The position numbers and the translations under genes are program-made. Of a stretch of 34,843 nucleotides of DNA, positions 1 to 8,622 are shown piece by piece. The DNA is taken from positions 1 to 34,843 of the forward strand of contig JALSQZ010000177.1 in NCBI GenBank assembly GCA_026985055.1, written 5' to 3'. Each line of letters begins with the position of its first letter. Position 1 is the first letter of the stretch. The notes under the pieces were generated by a model, which made no database searches, was not told the origin of the DNA, and was given only the letters and a program-made list of their open reading frames with translations. The DNA is from Sedimenticola sp. GTDB taxonomy: Bacteria > Pseudomonadota > Gammaproteobacteria > Chromatiales > Chromatiaceae.

Positions 1-115
1 CCGCTTGGAGAAAGGCGACATAATCGGGAGCAGGCGTATCCGCCGCCGCGCTTCCCAGGGCGCTGGCCAGGAGCAGGGGCAGAATGCGTTTGCGAAATAC
101 AGGTACAGCTTGCAT
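1..115 (-). CDS. 5' end of an exported protein (partial)
   Basis: Only the first 38 codons lie in the window; the gene runs off the left edge. The ATG at 115-113 follows a good ribosome binding site (GAGGAA on the minus strand, about 122-128). The N-terminus has the basic stretch FRKR (residues 7-10), a hydrophobic core ILPLLLASAL and an ASALGSAAA-D region that looks like a signal peptidase I site, so the product is probably exported to the periplasm or beyond. The mature part seen (DTPAPDYVAFLQA) is too short to assign a family. An FNR-like site lies about 105-120 bp upstream, so oxygen-responsive expression is possible. Function unknown. Confidence 0.7.
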   Translation of the reverse strand, partial: MQAVPVFRKRILPLLLASALGSAAADTPAPDYVAFLQA

Positions 116-220
116 GATGGATTCCTCTTCATTTACTACATCCAACTGGTGTCTTGCACACCTCCTGTTCATTTCTATAGAAAAGTTATTGTGTTTCCGC
201 CAGCGCCATCCGCGGATGTA

Positions 221-234
221 TTGATCTGGATCAG
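221..234 (-). promoter_or_regulatory. FNR/ANR-type binding site upstream of the partial exported gene
   Basis: The sequence TTGATCTGGATCAG matches the FNR consensus TTGAT-N4-ATCAA at 9 of 10 defined positions. It sits in the 225-bp gap between the minus-strand gene starting at 115 and the 3' end of the gene ending at 341, so only the partial gene can be its target. With the box centred near -41 to -46, transcription would start around 181-186, and a weak -10-like CACAAT lies at 193-188 on the minus strand. A small perfect palindrome, TTTCTATAGAAA, follows at 172-183. Binding by FNR, ANR or another CRP-family protein is inferred from the motif only. The rest of the gap shows no gene and no clear terminator. 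Confidence 0.5.
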
Positions 235-340
235 CGCATTTCGCCTGGCGCCGCAGGATGTTGATGGATGTCGTTTTGTCAGGGCAGTGGGAAGGGTAAA
301 ATAAAGGCAGGCGTATGTATCTGGAATGGCCGCAACAGGC

Positions 341-2125
341 TCAGGATTCGAAGCCGTCGGAAAAAATCGCTCCCGAGGCTGGCGGGCGGGTGCGAATCAG
401 GCGCACGAAGCGAACTTCCAGGTCTTCGCTGCCGCCGTTGTAGATGCGGAAATCCGCCTGGTTGGGGAGACGGTTGTCGAATACCGCCTGGGGCAGATCG
501 AGGCTGACGGTTTTTACCAGACTGCTGTCCGTGCGTGGCAGGGGTTGGCTGTACAGGGTTTGGCTGCCGTTGGAATATTCCACCCGCCAGTCACTGTTGC
601 CGGAATCCACATAAGTGATCTTGAGCTGCCATTGCTGACCGGGGTCGTTGGCGAACCGATCGTCGAGGAAAAAATAGATATAGTCCTGCCCCTGGGCGTG
701 GTTGGTGAGCCGGCCTTCCCAGGATTCTCCGTTGTCCGCATCCACTTCGTCGATCCGGTGATCCGTGCCGCGGCGGGTCATGCCGTCGCTGCCCACGTCC
801 TTTTGCACCAGCCAGCGTTCCAGGTTGTGTATCCATGGGGCGCCGTCCCAGCTGTGGCTGTTGTCGTCCAGCCAGTATTTGTCCTGGGCCTCGCGCAGGG
901 CCACCCATGCGTCCGGCGCGTCTTCGCGCTGCCTGCCCAGTTCGTGGCGCACCCAGGCCCAGTGTTGCGGGTAGCTGGAAAGATAGCTGTCCTCGGGCAC
1001 CACATACAGATGTTTGCTGCGCATCTGCAGGGCTTTGAGGTTGGACATCCTGATGCTGTAGTACAGGTCATCGACCTGATAGCCGCAGGCGTTGTAGCAT
1101 TCGTTTTCCGCGCCGATGATGCGTTTGTCGCGTAACAGGGGCCAGCTTTCGTCGATGACGATGTGTCCGTCCTGGGCGATGGCCGCGCCATAGGCGGGGG
1201 TGTGGTTCAGATGGAAATTGAACAGCTCGGTGATGCCGTTGCGAATCCCCATGCCGGCCTGTACCGCGTCCCGGGCGAACAGGTTGGTGGCACCGTTCCA
1301 GATGTCGTCGAAAGGGTAGTCCTCTCCCGTGTACACCAGTTTCCAGGCGTAATCGTCGCTGCTGTCGGCATTTTCTCCATTGGCGATGGCCACCAGCTCG
1401 GCCATGGCCTGATGAAACCAGTTGTCGAACTGTGTGAAGCTCAGGTCGCCGCTGGCGGCGGCCTGGAAGGGAATGTCGAAATCGAATTCCGTGTAGTAGA
1501 AACCGCCCGGCACCTGGGTGAACAGCATTTGCGGGTCGCGGATCAGCCCCCAGGTCTGAAACAGTTGCCGGAACAGGTTTTTTGCGTGGCCCCATACACA
1601 GTCGTTCCAGATGGGCAGGTGCCGGGCCTGACCGTCATGGTCCAGCCAGGTGGTGCTGATGTTGCAGTCGCTCTTGACCCAGGCCGGGGCCCAGTCTTCG
1701 CCGGTCACCCAGACGCGCAGCCAGTAATGACCGCCCAGGGCGAGCTGATCATCCAGGGAGGGGAAGTTCATGCCCGCCGCGCTGCCGCTGTTCGTGCGGG
1801 AGTACACGCCGGGGGCCGGGTTGAGCTGCCGCCAGGTGATGTCGATGACGTGGACATTGATCTGATCCGAAGGGCTGCTTTCCTCGGAATAGAAGCGCAG
1901 GTCGTCCACAGGATGAACCCAGTCCGGCAGGCTCCAGTCGTCTCCTTCGGTGATGGAGATGGCGGTCTGTGCTGTTCTGATGAGCGGCGTCAGGAAGCGT
2001 GGATCATCGATGAGGGGATGGGCGCGCTCCACCGGATGCCGCCATTCATCGCCATCCATATATGTGGCCGTGGCCTGGGAATGGAAACCCGGGAGCAACA
2101 GCAGTAATGCCACAAACCGTTTCAT
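341..2125 (-). CDS. secreted glycosidase-like protein with C-terminal IFSDGFES tail
   Basis: 594 residues. The N-terminus is a signal peptide (MKRFVALLLLLPGF..., cleavage probably after SQATA, about residue 20). The first roughly 420 residues resemble a TIM-barrel glycoside hydrolase: an early strand segment VHVIDITWRQLNPAPGVYS is typical of the first strands of such barrels, followed by YWLRVWV and, later, acidic/aromatic segments such as YYTEFDFDIPF and HIVIDESWP that could carry catalytic acids. The last roughly 160 residues look like a beta-sandwich or carbohydrate-binding module (DYIYFFLDDRF, WQLKITYVDSG, WRVEYSNGS). The chain ends in IFSDGFES, a tail it shares with the DUF1501 protein at 12352-13668. 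The start overlaps the stop of the upstream RDD gene by 4 nt (ATGA), so the two are probably translationally coupled. Family and substrate were not recognised; the hydrolase assignment is inference. Confidence 0.6.
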   Translation of the reverse strand: MKRFVALLLLLPGFHSQATATYMDGDEWRHPVERAHPLIDDPRFLTPLIRTAQTAISITEGDDWSLPDWVHPVDDLRFYSEESSPSDQINVHVIDITWRQLNPAPGVYSRTNSGSAAGMNFPSLDDQLALGGHYWLRVWVTGEDWAPAWVKSDCNISTTWLDHDGQARHLPIWNDCVWGHAKNLFRQLFQTWGLIRDPQMLFTQVPGGFYYTEFDFDIPFQAAASGDLSFTQFDNWFHQAMAELVAIANGENADSSDDYAWKLVYTGEDYPFDDIWNGATNLFARDAVQAGMGIRNGITELFNFHLNHTPAYGAAIAQDGHIVIDESWPLLRDKRIIGAENECYNACGYQVDDLYYSIRMSNLKALQMRSKHLYVVPEDSYLSSYPQHWAWVRHELGRQREDAPDAWVALREAQDKYWLDDNSHSWDGAPWIHNLERWLVQKDVGSDGMTRRGTDHRIDEVDADNGESWEGRLTNHAQGQDYIYFFLDDRFANDPGQQWQLKITYVDSGNSDWRVEYSNGSQTLYSQPLPRTDSSLVKTVSLDLPQAVFDNRLPNQADFRIYNGGSEDLEVRFVRLIRTRPPASGAIFSDGFES

Positions 2126-2592
2126 GACCGGTTCGGATCCACCAGCACCAGGCGGGTATGGGAGGCCAGGTCATGCCAGGCGCGTTTTTCCCTGTCCCGG
2201 AGGATCCAGAGAAATCCCAGTCCTCCGGCGAGCAGGGAAAGAATCGCCACGGCGTAGCGAATCAGGGCCTGTTTCAGGCTTACCCCGCCGCCATCGGCGG
2301 AAAACAGGCGCATGCGCCAGGCGCGCATGCCCAGGGTCTGGCCACCATGGGTCCAGAACCAGAGGTGGAAACCCACCCCCACGATCAGCATCCAGAGCGT
2401 CATGAGATGTTTGTAATACGGATACTGGCGCAGGTCTTCCAGTCCAAGCCCCACGGCCAGGGGCAGATATACCAGGGTGAATGCCGCCGCCATGAGCGCC
2501 AGCACCAGTACGCTGTCATAAAAGATGGCCGCCAGGCGCCGGAACAGGCCGGGAACGGCGGCATGGGTCAGATCGGCTTTTTCTTCGCTCAT
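2122..2592 (-). CDS. RDD family membrane protein
   Basis: 156 residues with the hallmarks of the RDD family: an N-terminal GLFRRLAAIFYDSVL segment carrying the Arg and Asp, then GGQTLGMRAWRMRL, and a C-terminal WHDLASHTRLV. Three or four membrane segments are visible (about residues 24-48, 65-82 and 110-130). RDD proteins are small inner-membrane proteins of mostly unknown role; some have been linked to ion transport. The gene is divergent from the sensor kinase at 2628, with 35 bp between the starts, and is coupled by a 4-nt overlap to the glycosidase-like gene downstream. A TGTAAT -10-like hexamer lies at 2625-2620 on the minus strand, but no clear -35 is seen. Confidence 0.85.
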   Translation of the reverse strand: MSEEKADLTHAAVPGLFRRLAAIFYDSVLVLALMAAAFTLVYLPLAVGLGLEDLRQYPYYKHLMTLWMLIVGVGFHLWFWTHGGQTLGMRAWRMRLFSADGGGVSLKQALIRYAVAILSLLAGGLGFLWILRDREKRAWHDLASHTRLVLVDPNRS

Positions 2593-2627
2593 GCGGCCAA
2601 GTGTAGCGGGTCTGGTACCATTACACC

Positions 2628-5201
2628 ATGCACAGACCGCGCCGCGCCTATCTGCGAAACCTGTTGCGCCGGGTACCCATGCCGGTGCTGGCGGCGCTGT
2701 TTGGCCTGCTCACGGCGGCGGCCATGTGGATCGTCATCGATCCCATACAGACCCGGGCCATTGGCAACATTTTCGACAAGGAACTCCAGGGGCAGCTGGA
2801 AACCCGCGCCAGCGAGTCCCTGGCGCGCTTCGACAGTTTTACCCAGTCCTATGTGAACACCACCCGCCTGCTGGCCAGTCACCGGCGCATGGCGGACTAT
2901 CTGGAGCCGGTTTTCTGGTTTGCCAACGATGATGACAAGGCGCCGCGTCTGTATCGGGACAAGCCGCCCGTATGGCTGCCGGCTGCCGCTATCGATGGCC
3001 TGCCGGTGAAACCCAGTCATGCGCTGCTCACGGATGTGGATGGCATCATCCGCGAGGTCTATCAGCTGGGGGAACTGGCCCTTCCCAGGGAGACGCCCTC
3101 GGAGTTGCGCCATGCCCTGGCGGATACCCGGCAGACGGCCTATATCACGCGCCTGGATGGCCGCTTGTACATGCTGATCGCGGAGAAAGTGGAGGATGCG
3201 AGCTACAACCTCATGGGTTCCCTGGTGCTGCTGGTGCGTATCGACAGGGATTTTCTCAATGCCTCCCAGCAGCGTGCCAGTACCTCGGAAACCACTGTGG
3301 CCCTGGTGGATGGTGAAAGCCAGACCATTCTTGCCGCCAGTCACAATGGGGAATCCCTGGTCGGCTCCAGGATTTCTGATCTGGAAACGGATTATGTGAT
3401 TACCGCCCAGTCCTTTTTCGAATATGGAAATTCACCGGTGAATCTGTTGTTCGCCACCCTGATTTCCCGGGATGTCATCGAAGCCACCCGTCAGAGCATC
3501 ATCGCCGTGGAGCGTCGTCACCGCCTCACCGGTGCGGCCATCGTCGGCTTCATTTTCGTATTGCTCTTCATTCTGGTCTCCAGCCGTATCAACCGCCTGT
3601 TGCGCAGGGTGGCCAATTTTTCCAGCCGCGCCCTGCATATCGAACATCCCAGCCCGCGGGGCGGCAACCAGTTGCTCATCATGGAGGACTGGATTCGCAG
3701 CTTCACCCAGGCGGTAATGAGGGCCAGGGAGGAAATGCGCGCCCGATACACGGCGGAGATCCAGGAACGGGAGGCGCTCAAGACGGCGGTGCTGGATGCC
3801 TCCCTGGATCCCATCGTCACCATAGATCAGGGCGGGCATATCGTGGATTTCAATCCGACCGCGGAAAACACTTTTGGCTACCGGCGCGAGGAAGCCCTGA
3901 ACCGCTCCCTGGACGAGCTGGTGTTCGACAAGGGATCGCGCCAGGCCTTCAATGCCCAGCTCTATGACTGCCTGCAAGAACAGCAGGCCGATGCTCCGCC
4001 CGTGCTGCGCACCCTCACGGCGCGCAACAAGGATGGCCGCCAGTTTCCCGTGGAGGTGGCCATCAAGCCGGTGATGCTGGAGGATCATCTGTTCTTTACC
4101 ACCTATATCCGGGATATTTCCGAACGCAAGCGCCAGGCCCAGGAGATCACCAGTCTGGCGGCCTTTCCCGGAGAAAGCCCTCTGCCGGTATTGCGCATCA
4201 ACCAGCCGGGGGTGGTCATCTACGCCAACAGGGCCAGTGACGGACTGCTGGACTATTGGGGCTGCAAGCGCATGCAGACCGTGCCTATCTTCTGGAAACG
4301 GCTGGTGGAGAAAGTGCTGGAGCAGGGCAGGGCCAGGGAAATGGAAGTGGAGACCCGGGATGGTGTCTTTTCCCTGTTGTTGGCACCCGTGGCCAGCCTG
4401 GGTTATGTGAATATCTATGGCCGGGACATTACCGCCGTGCGGCGCGCCGAGGAAGAAGCCCGCCACCGGCAGAACGAACTGATCCATGTTTCCCGCCTCA
4501 GCACCATGGGTGAGATGGCCACCGGCATTGCCCATGAGCTCAATCAGCCCCTGTCGGCCATCGTCAATTTCGCCAAGGGCTGCAGCCGGCGCATTCGGCT
4601 CGGCATAGGGGAAAAGGAAGAGCTTGTCACCGCCATGGAGCAGATTTCCCAGCAGGCCAGCCGTGCCGGGGAAATCATCAAGCGTCTGCGCGGCATGGTC
4701 ACCCGTCAGCAGCCGGTGCGGGAAAAGGCGGATCTCAATGCCCTGATAAAGGATGCCTGCGCCCTGATCGCCCATGATCGGCAGAAGCTGCAGATTGCCA
4801 TCGAGTTCCATCTGAACAAGGAACCGGTGCTGGCCTGGGTGGATCCGGTGCAGATCGAGCAGGTGGTGCTGAATCTGCTGCGCAATGCCCTGGATGCCTT
4901 GCAGGCGAAGCCGGCGGAGGAGCGGCTGTTGTCCATCGAAACCGGTTTTGCCGCCAGTGGCAATGCCTATATCCGGGTTCAGGACAATGGCAGCGGGATC
5001 GCCAGGGAAGATCTGAAACATCTGTTCGACCCCTTCTTCAGCACCAAGAAAACCGGCATGGGCATGGGGCTTTCCATCAGCCAGACCATCATTGCCGAGC
5101 ACAAGGGACATATCAGCGCAGATTCCCTGCCGGGGCGCGGTACGGTGTTCATTGTCGAGCTGCCGGTCACCGGCGCGGTGCTGGAAAGCATTGCTTCATG
5201 A
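2628..5201 (+). CDS. FixL-like PAS sensor histidine kinase
   Basis: 857 residues. In order: a membrane segment (about 17-38), a periplasmic sensor domain of about 260 residues, a second membrane segment (about 300-320), a first PAS domain (from about 388, DASLDPIVTIDQGG, ending at RDISERKR), a second more divergent PAS-like domain (about 510-610), a HisKA dimerisation domain with the phospho-acceptor His636 in AHELNQPL, and an HATPase domain with N-box NLLRNALDAL (about 748), DNGSGI (786) and TGMGMGLSIS. The kinase core is very FixL-like (HVSRLSTMGEMATGIAHELNQPL), but the first PAS lacks the haem-ligand histidine region of FixL, so oxygen sensing through haem is unlikely; the periplasmic domain probably sees the ligand. 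The partner regulator follows 89 bp downstream. Signal unknown. Confidence 0.9.
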   Translation: MHRPRRAYLRNLLRRVPMPVLAALFGLLTAAAMWIVIDPIQTRAIGNIFDKELQGQLETRASESLARFDSFTQSYVNTTRLLASHRRMADYLEPVFWFANDDDKAPRLYRDKPPVWLPAAAIDGLPVKPSHALLTDVDGIIREVYQLGELALPRETPSELRHALADTRQTAYITRLDGRLYMLIAEKVEDASYNLMGSLVLLVRIDRDFLNASQQRASTSETTVALVDGESQTILAASHNGESLVGSRISDLETDYVITAQSFFEYGNSPVNLLFATLISRDVIEATRQSIIAVERRHRLTGAAIVGFIFVLLFILVSSRINRLLRRVANFSSRALHIEHPSPRGGNQLLIMEDWIRSFTQAVMRAREEMRARYTAEIQEREALKTAVLDASLDPIVTIDQGGHIVDFNPTAENTFGYRREEALNRSLDELVFDKGSRQAFNAQLYDCLQEQQADAPPVLRTLTARNKDGRQFPVEVAIKPVMLEDHLFFTTYIRDISERKRQAQEITSLAAFPGESPLPVLRINQPGVVIYANRASDGLLDYWGCKRMQTVPIFWKRLVEKVLEQGRAREMEVETRDGVFSLLLAPVASLGYVNIYGRDITAVRRAEEEARHRQNELIHVSRLSTMGEMATGIAHELNQPLSAIVNFAKGCSRRIRLGIGEKEELVTAMEQISQQASRAGEIIKRLRGMVTRQQPVREKADLNALIKDACALIAHDRQKLQIAIEFHLNKEPVLAWVDPVQIEQVVLNLLRNALDALQAKPAEERLLSIETGFAASGNAYIRVQDNGSGIAREDLKHLFDPFFSTKKTGMGMGLSISQTIIAEHKGHISADSLPGRGTVFIVELPVTGAVLESIAS

Positions 5202-5290
5202 TCGCCGGGCCGCCGGTTGACCTTTTCCTCCCGCCTGGGTCACACTCACAGGCTGTTGAATAAAGCTCGAACCCGAACAGGGAAGCAGAT

Positions 5291-5914
5291 ATGACAGAAA
5301 ACGAAAAGACTTCTTCACCCACGGTGTTCGTGGTGGATGACGATGAAGCCATGCGCAGCTCCCTGCAATGGCTTATCGAGTCAGTGGGTTTGCGCGTGGA
5401 GTGCTATGCTTCCGCCGAGTCCTTTCTGGAAGCCTATTATCCCGGCCGCTCCGGCTGTCTGCTGCTGGATGTACGCATGCCGGGCATGGGAGGGCTGGAA
5501 CTTCAGGAATATCTGCGTCGCCATGAGATCAGCATACCGGTAATCATCATTACCGGCCACGGCGACGTACCCATGTCCGTCAGGGCCATGAAGGAAGGCG
5601 CCATCGACTTCATCGAAAAACCCTTCAATGACGAATTGCTTCTGGATGCGATTCGCAATGCCCTGGCAGTGGATGAGCGTCAGCGTCAGGAACAGACCTT
5701 GCGTGCGGAGCTGGCGTCCTGTCTGGCAACCCTCACACCCCGCGAGCATGAGGTCATGGAGATGGTGACCGCAGGCAAGTCCAACAAGGAGATTGCCAGC
5801 GCTCTGGGTGTTTCCGCCAAGACCGTGGAAGCACACCGGGCCAAGGTCATGGACAAGATGAAGGCGTCTTCCCTGGCGGAACTGGTGCGCATGTCCATAA
5901 TGGCCAGGCAATAG
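5291..5914 (+). CDS. FixJ-like response regulator (REC + LuxR-type HTH)
   Basis: 207 residues. The receiver domain opens with VFVVDDDEAMRSSL, carries the phosphorylatable Asp60 in LLLDVRMPGMGG, a conserved Thr in IIITGHGD and the Lys in FIEKPFND. The C-terminal output domain is a LuxR/GerE helix-turn-helix (LTPREHEVMEMVTAGKSNKEI, then ALGVSAKTVEAHRAKVMDKM, about residues 148-190). This is the FixJ/TtrR/NarL layout, so phosphorylation by the adjacent kinase should switch on sigma-70 promoters. The ATG follows GGAAGCAGAT, giving a GGAAG Shine-Dalgarno at good spacing. The gene ends 8 bp before the convergent ABC exporter, with no terminator visible between them. Target genes are not evident from the window. 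Confidence 0.92.
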   Translation: MTENEKTSSPTVFVVDDDEAMRSSLQWLIESVGLRVECYASAESFLEAYYPGRSGCLLLDVRMPGMGGLELQEYLRRHEISIPVIIITGHGDVPMSVRAMKEGAIDFIEKPFNDELLLDAIRNALAVDERQRQEQTLRAELASCLATLTPREHEVMEMVTAGKSNKEIASALGVSAKTVEAHRAKVMDKMKASSLAELVRMSIMARQ

Positions 5915-5922
5915 CGCTTTCC

Positions 5923-7731
5923 TCACTCCTGTCCGGCATACAGGCTGGCGTACAGGCCGGCTTCGCGGATCAGCTGTTCGTGGCTGCCCTGTTCCACGAT
6001 GCGGCCGTCCTCGAATACCAGCACCCGGTGCGCCTGTTTCACGGCGCTGAGACGGTGGGCGATAATCAGGGTGGTGCGGTTCTTCAGGAAATCGGTCAAG
6101 GCGCGATGCAGGCGGCTTTCGGTATCGGTGTCCAGGGCGGAGGTGGCTTCATCGAGAATGACCACTTTCGGGTTGCTCAGCACCATGCGCGCCACCGCCA
6201 GGCGCTGGCGCTGTCCACCGGACAAACGCACCCCGTTGCGCCCGGTGAGAGTGTCCAGTCCCTGGGGAAGCTTTTCCACCACTTCGCGCAACTGGGCGAT
6301 TTCCAGGGCCTGCCACAGGCTTTCATCCGCAATCTCCGCGCCCAGGGTAATGTTCATGCGCACACTGTCATTGAGCAGGGCGGGATGCTGCAACACTGTG
6401 GCCACGTTGGCACGCACCACGTCCAGGCCGATCCGGGTTACCGGCGTTTCGTCAAAACATACGCAACCCTGATCGGGCAGATACAGACCGAGCACGATTT
6501 TCACCAGGGTGCTCTTGCCCCCGCCACTGGCGCCCACCAGGGCGACTTTCTCTCCCGCGGCGATATTCAGGTTTACGTCCCGCAGGACAGGTGGCCCGTT
6601 TCCGTAGGCGAAACCGATGTCGCGCATCTGTATGGATACGGTTTGCTTCCCGGCAAAGGGATTTTCCTCATGGGGAAAGTTGGGTTCCAGTTTTACATCC
6701 ACCAGCTCATTGATTCGTCCCAGGGCAGCGCGGGCAGCGTGATAGGCGTATTGGATATTGAGCAGCTCCTGAACCGGCCCCATCATGAACCACAGGTAGG
6801 CGAACACCGCCAGCATCTCGCCTATGCTCAGGTCGGAATACAGCACCATGAACATGCTTACGGTACGGAATACGTCGAATCCGAACAGAAAAACCATGAA
6901 AGACAGGCGGTTGGCGGCATCGCTCTTCCAGGCGAAGCTGGCGGAGCTGCTGCGGATGCGGTCCGCCTTGTCGATGATGCGCCGGACATAGTGACGCTCA
7001 CGGTTGCTGGCGCGTATCTGTTCGATGGCGTCCAGGGTTTCCGCCAACGCTTCCTGGAAGGCCTGCCAGGCGCGGTTTTCGCGGGCCTTGAGCGCCTTTA
7101 CCTTGCGACCGAACAAGGTGGTGACGTAGATCACCAGCGGGTTGAGGAGCAGTATGAACAGGGCCAGTTTCCAGTGCATCCAGAGCAGCACCACGGCCGT
7201 GCCGGTAACCGTGAGCAGGGCGACGATGAACTTGCTGGTGGAATTGCTCACGAACTGATCCACGGCGTCGAGATCCGTGACCAGATGGGATGCCACGGTG
7301 CTGGGTCCCAGCACCTCGTATTCCGCCATGGAGAAATATTGCAGGCGTTGCAGCAGATCGCGGCGGATGTGGAAGATGACGTCCTTGGAAATCCGGGTGA
7401 ACTGCCTGACCTGCCAGACATTGAATACCAGCGCCAGCAGGCGCAGAATCAGGGTAAGAAACAGCACCCCAAGGATATACAGCAAGGGCCCCTGCCAGCT
7501 GTCGGGAAACAGTCGCTGCCCCCAGGCGGTGAGGGTGCCGGGCTGGTGCAGCAGCACTTCGTCCACGAGCAAGGGCATGAGCAGGGGAACCGGCACCGCT
7601 GCCAGGGTGCCAAGTACGGCGATGATGTTTGCGCTGATCAGTTCCTTGCGGTGGGAAAGCACCATGCGCATGACCTCGCCCCAGGAATAGGGACGGGAGC
7701 GGACATCGTGTTTGTCACCAGTGTGATTCAT
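5923..7731 (-). CDS. ABC exporter, fused permease and ATPase (MsbA/MDR type)
   Basis: 602 residues, normal length for a homodimeric type IV exporter half. Residues about 20-330 form the six-helix transmembrane domain (LISANIIAVLGTLAAVPVPL, LYILGVLFLTLILRLLALVF, FIVALLTVTGTAVVLLWMHW). The nucleotide-binding domain has Walker A GASGGGKST (about 394-402), the signature LSGGQRQRLAVARM, Walker B VVILDEATSALD and the H-loop IIAHRLS. Substrate is unknown; lipid, peptide or drug export are all possible. It is transcribed away from the M23-tolC-aroC operon, with a 63-bp divergent gap, and converges on the response regulator. No partner subunit is adjacent, which fits a homodimer. Confidence 0.9.
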   Translation of the reverse strand: MNHTGDKHDVRSRPYSWGEVMRMVLSHRKELISANIIAVLGTLAAVPVPLLMPLLVDEVLLHQPGTLTAWGQRLFPDSWQGPLLYILGVLFLTLILRLLALVFNVWQVRQFTRISKDVIFHIRRDLLQRLQYFSMAEYEVLGPSTVASHLVTDLDAVDQFVSNSTSKFIVALLTVTGTAVVLLWMHWKLALFILLLNPLVIYVTTLFGRKVKALKARENRAWQAFQEALAETLDAIEQIRASNRERHYVRRIIDKADRIRSSSASFAWKSDAANRLSFMVFLFGFDVFRTVSMFMVLYSDLSIGEMLAVFAYLWFMMGPVQELLNIQYAYHAARAALGRINELVDVKLEPNFPHEENPFAGKQTVSIQMRDIGFAYGNGPPVLRDVNLNIAAGEKVALVGASGGGKSTLVKIVLGLYLPDQGCVCFDETPVTRIGLDVVRANVATVLQHPALLNDSVRMNITLGAEIADESLWQALEIAQLREVVEKLPQGLDTLTGRNGVRLSGGQRQRLAVARMVLSNPKVVILDEATSALDTDTESRLHRALTDFLKNRTTLIIAHRLSAVKQAHRVLVFEDGRIVEQGSHEQLIREAGLYASLYAGQE

Positions 7732-7751
7732 CGGGTGATTCTATCAAGTTT

Positions 7752-7760
7752 TGCTAAAAT
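7752..7760 (+). promoter_or_regulatory. extended -10 promoter for the M23-tolC-aroC operon
   Basis: TGCTAAAAT is an extended -10 element (TGn plus TAAAAT, 5 of 6 to TATAAT) in the 63-bp divergent gap before the M23 gene. It predicts a start near 7767 and a leader of about 28 nt. No good -35 is present at the usual spacing, which fits an extended -10 promoter. Motif evidence only. Confidence 0.35.
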
Positions 7761-7794
7761 AACCTTTTGATTCGTCAATCCGGACAGGCTTTTC

Positions 7795-8622
7795 ATGCGC
7801 TTCTTTGTTCTTTTGTTTCTGCTGACTGCGCCGCTTCTGTGCGGAGCCTCGGTTCAGCTTCAGGGTGAGTTCATCCAGGGGGGGCTGGTTTTCGGCAAGA
7901 CGGAACCTGGCGCCACGGTAGTGCAAGACGGAGAGAAGGTGCCGGTATCCCCGGCAGGAGACTTTCTCATCGGCTTCGAGCGCGATGCGCCCAGGGAATC
8001 CATGCTGATCGTGCGTCTGCCTGATGGCAGGGAAGAGAAGCGCAAGTTGCATGTCGTCAAGCGGGAATATGATATTCAGCGCATCGATGGTCTGCCGCCA
8101 CGCAAGGTTACTCCCAGGGAAGAGGACCTCAAGCGCATCAGGGCAGACCGGGCGGCAGTGAAGAAGGCTCGTGCAAGAATCGATCAACGTCTTGATTTTT
8201 TGCATGGTTTCGACTGGCCGGTAACCGGTAGAATCAGCGGGGTCTATGGCAGCCAACGGATTCTCAACGGCAAGCCGAAATGGCCCCATTACGGGGTGGA
8301 TATCGCCGGTCCCGTGGGGACACCGGTGCGCGCGCCGGCCGATGGCATCGTGACGCTCGCGCATCCGGACATGTTTTATTCCGGGGCAACCCTGATCATG
8401 GATCATGGACATGGGTTATCATCTACCTTTCTTCACCTGAGCAAAATACTCGTTGAAGAAGGACAGGTTGTGAAAAAAGGGCAGATTGTTGCCAAAATGG
8501 GCGCCACTGGCCGGGTTACCGGGCCACATCTGGATTGGCGCATGAATCTACGTGGAAAACGACTGGACCCGCAATTGCTGGTGGGGCCGATGGTTTCTGA
8601 TAAAGCGGAAAACAGCCAATGA
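7795..8622 (+). CDS. exported M23 family peptidase (LytM-like)
   Basis: 275 residues. A signal peptide (MRFFVLLFLLTAPLLCGA) is followed by a beta-rich N-terminal domain and a C-terminal M23 domain from about residue 140. The zinc motif HxxxD is present as HYGVD, the catalytic-His segment as TFLHLS, but the usual second motif HxH reads HLD (GPHLDWRM), so the third zinc ligand would be an aspartate. HLD/HMD versions are common in a proteobacterial subgroup, so this is a variant rather than decay. The likely role is cleavage of peptidoglycan cross-links in the periplasm. The stop overlaps the start of tolC by 4 nt (ATGA), so the two are co-translated; remodelling the wall near an export channel is a plausible link. 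Confidence 0.9.
   Translation: MRFFVLLFLLTAPLLCGASVQLQGEFIQGGLVFGKTEPGATVVQDGEKVPVSPAGDFLIGFERDAPRESMLIVRLPDGREEKRKLHVVKREYDIQRIDGLPPRKVTPREEDLKRIRADRAAVKKARARIDQRLDFLHGFDWPVTGRISGVYGSQRILNGKPKWPHYGVDIAGPVGTPVRAPADGIVTLAHPDMFYSGATLIMDHGHGLSSTFLHLSKILVEEGQVVKKGQIVAKMGATGRVTGPHLDWRMNLRGKRLDPQLLVGPMVSDKAENSQ

Noticed and set aside
3432..5111. 559-codon open frame antisense to the sensor kinase
   Set aside because: Mirror of a high-GC coding gene; the kinase on the plus strand has all expected motifs.
5980..7770. 596-codon open frame antisense to the ABC exporter
   Set aside because: Shadow of the real gene: repetitive His/Gln/Gly-rich composition and no recognisable motif, while the minus strand encodes a complete ABC exporter.
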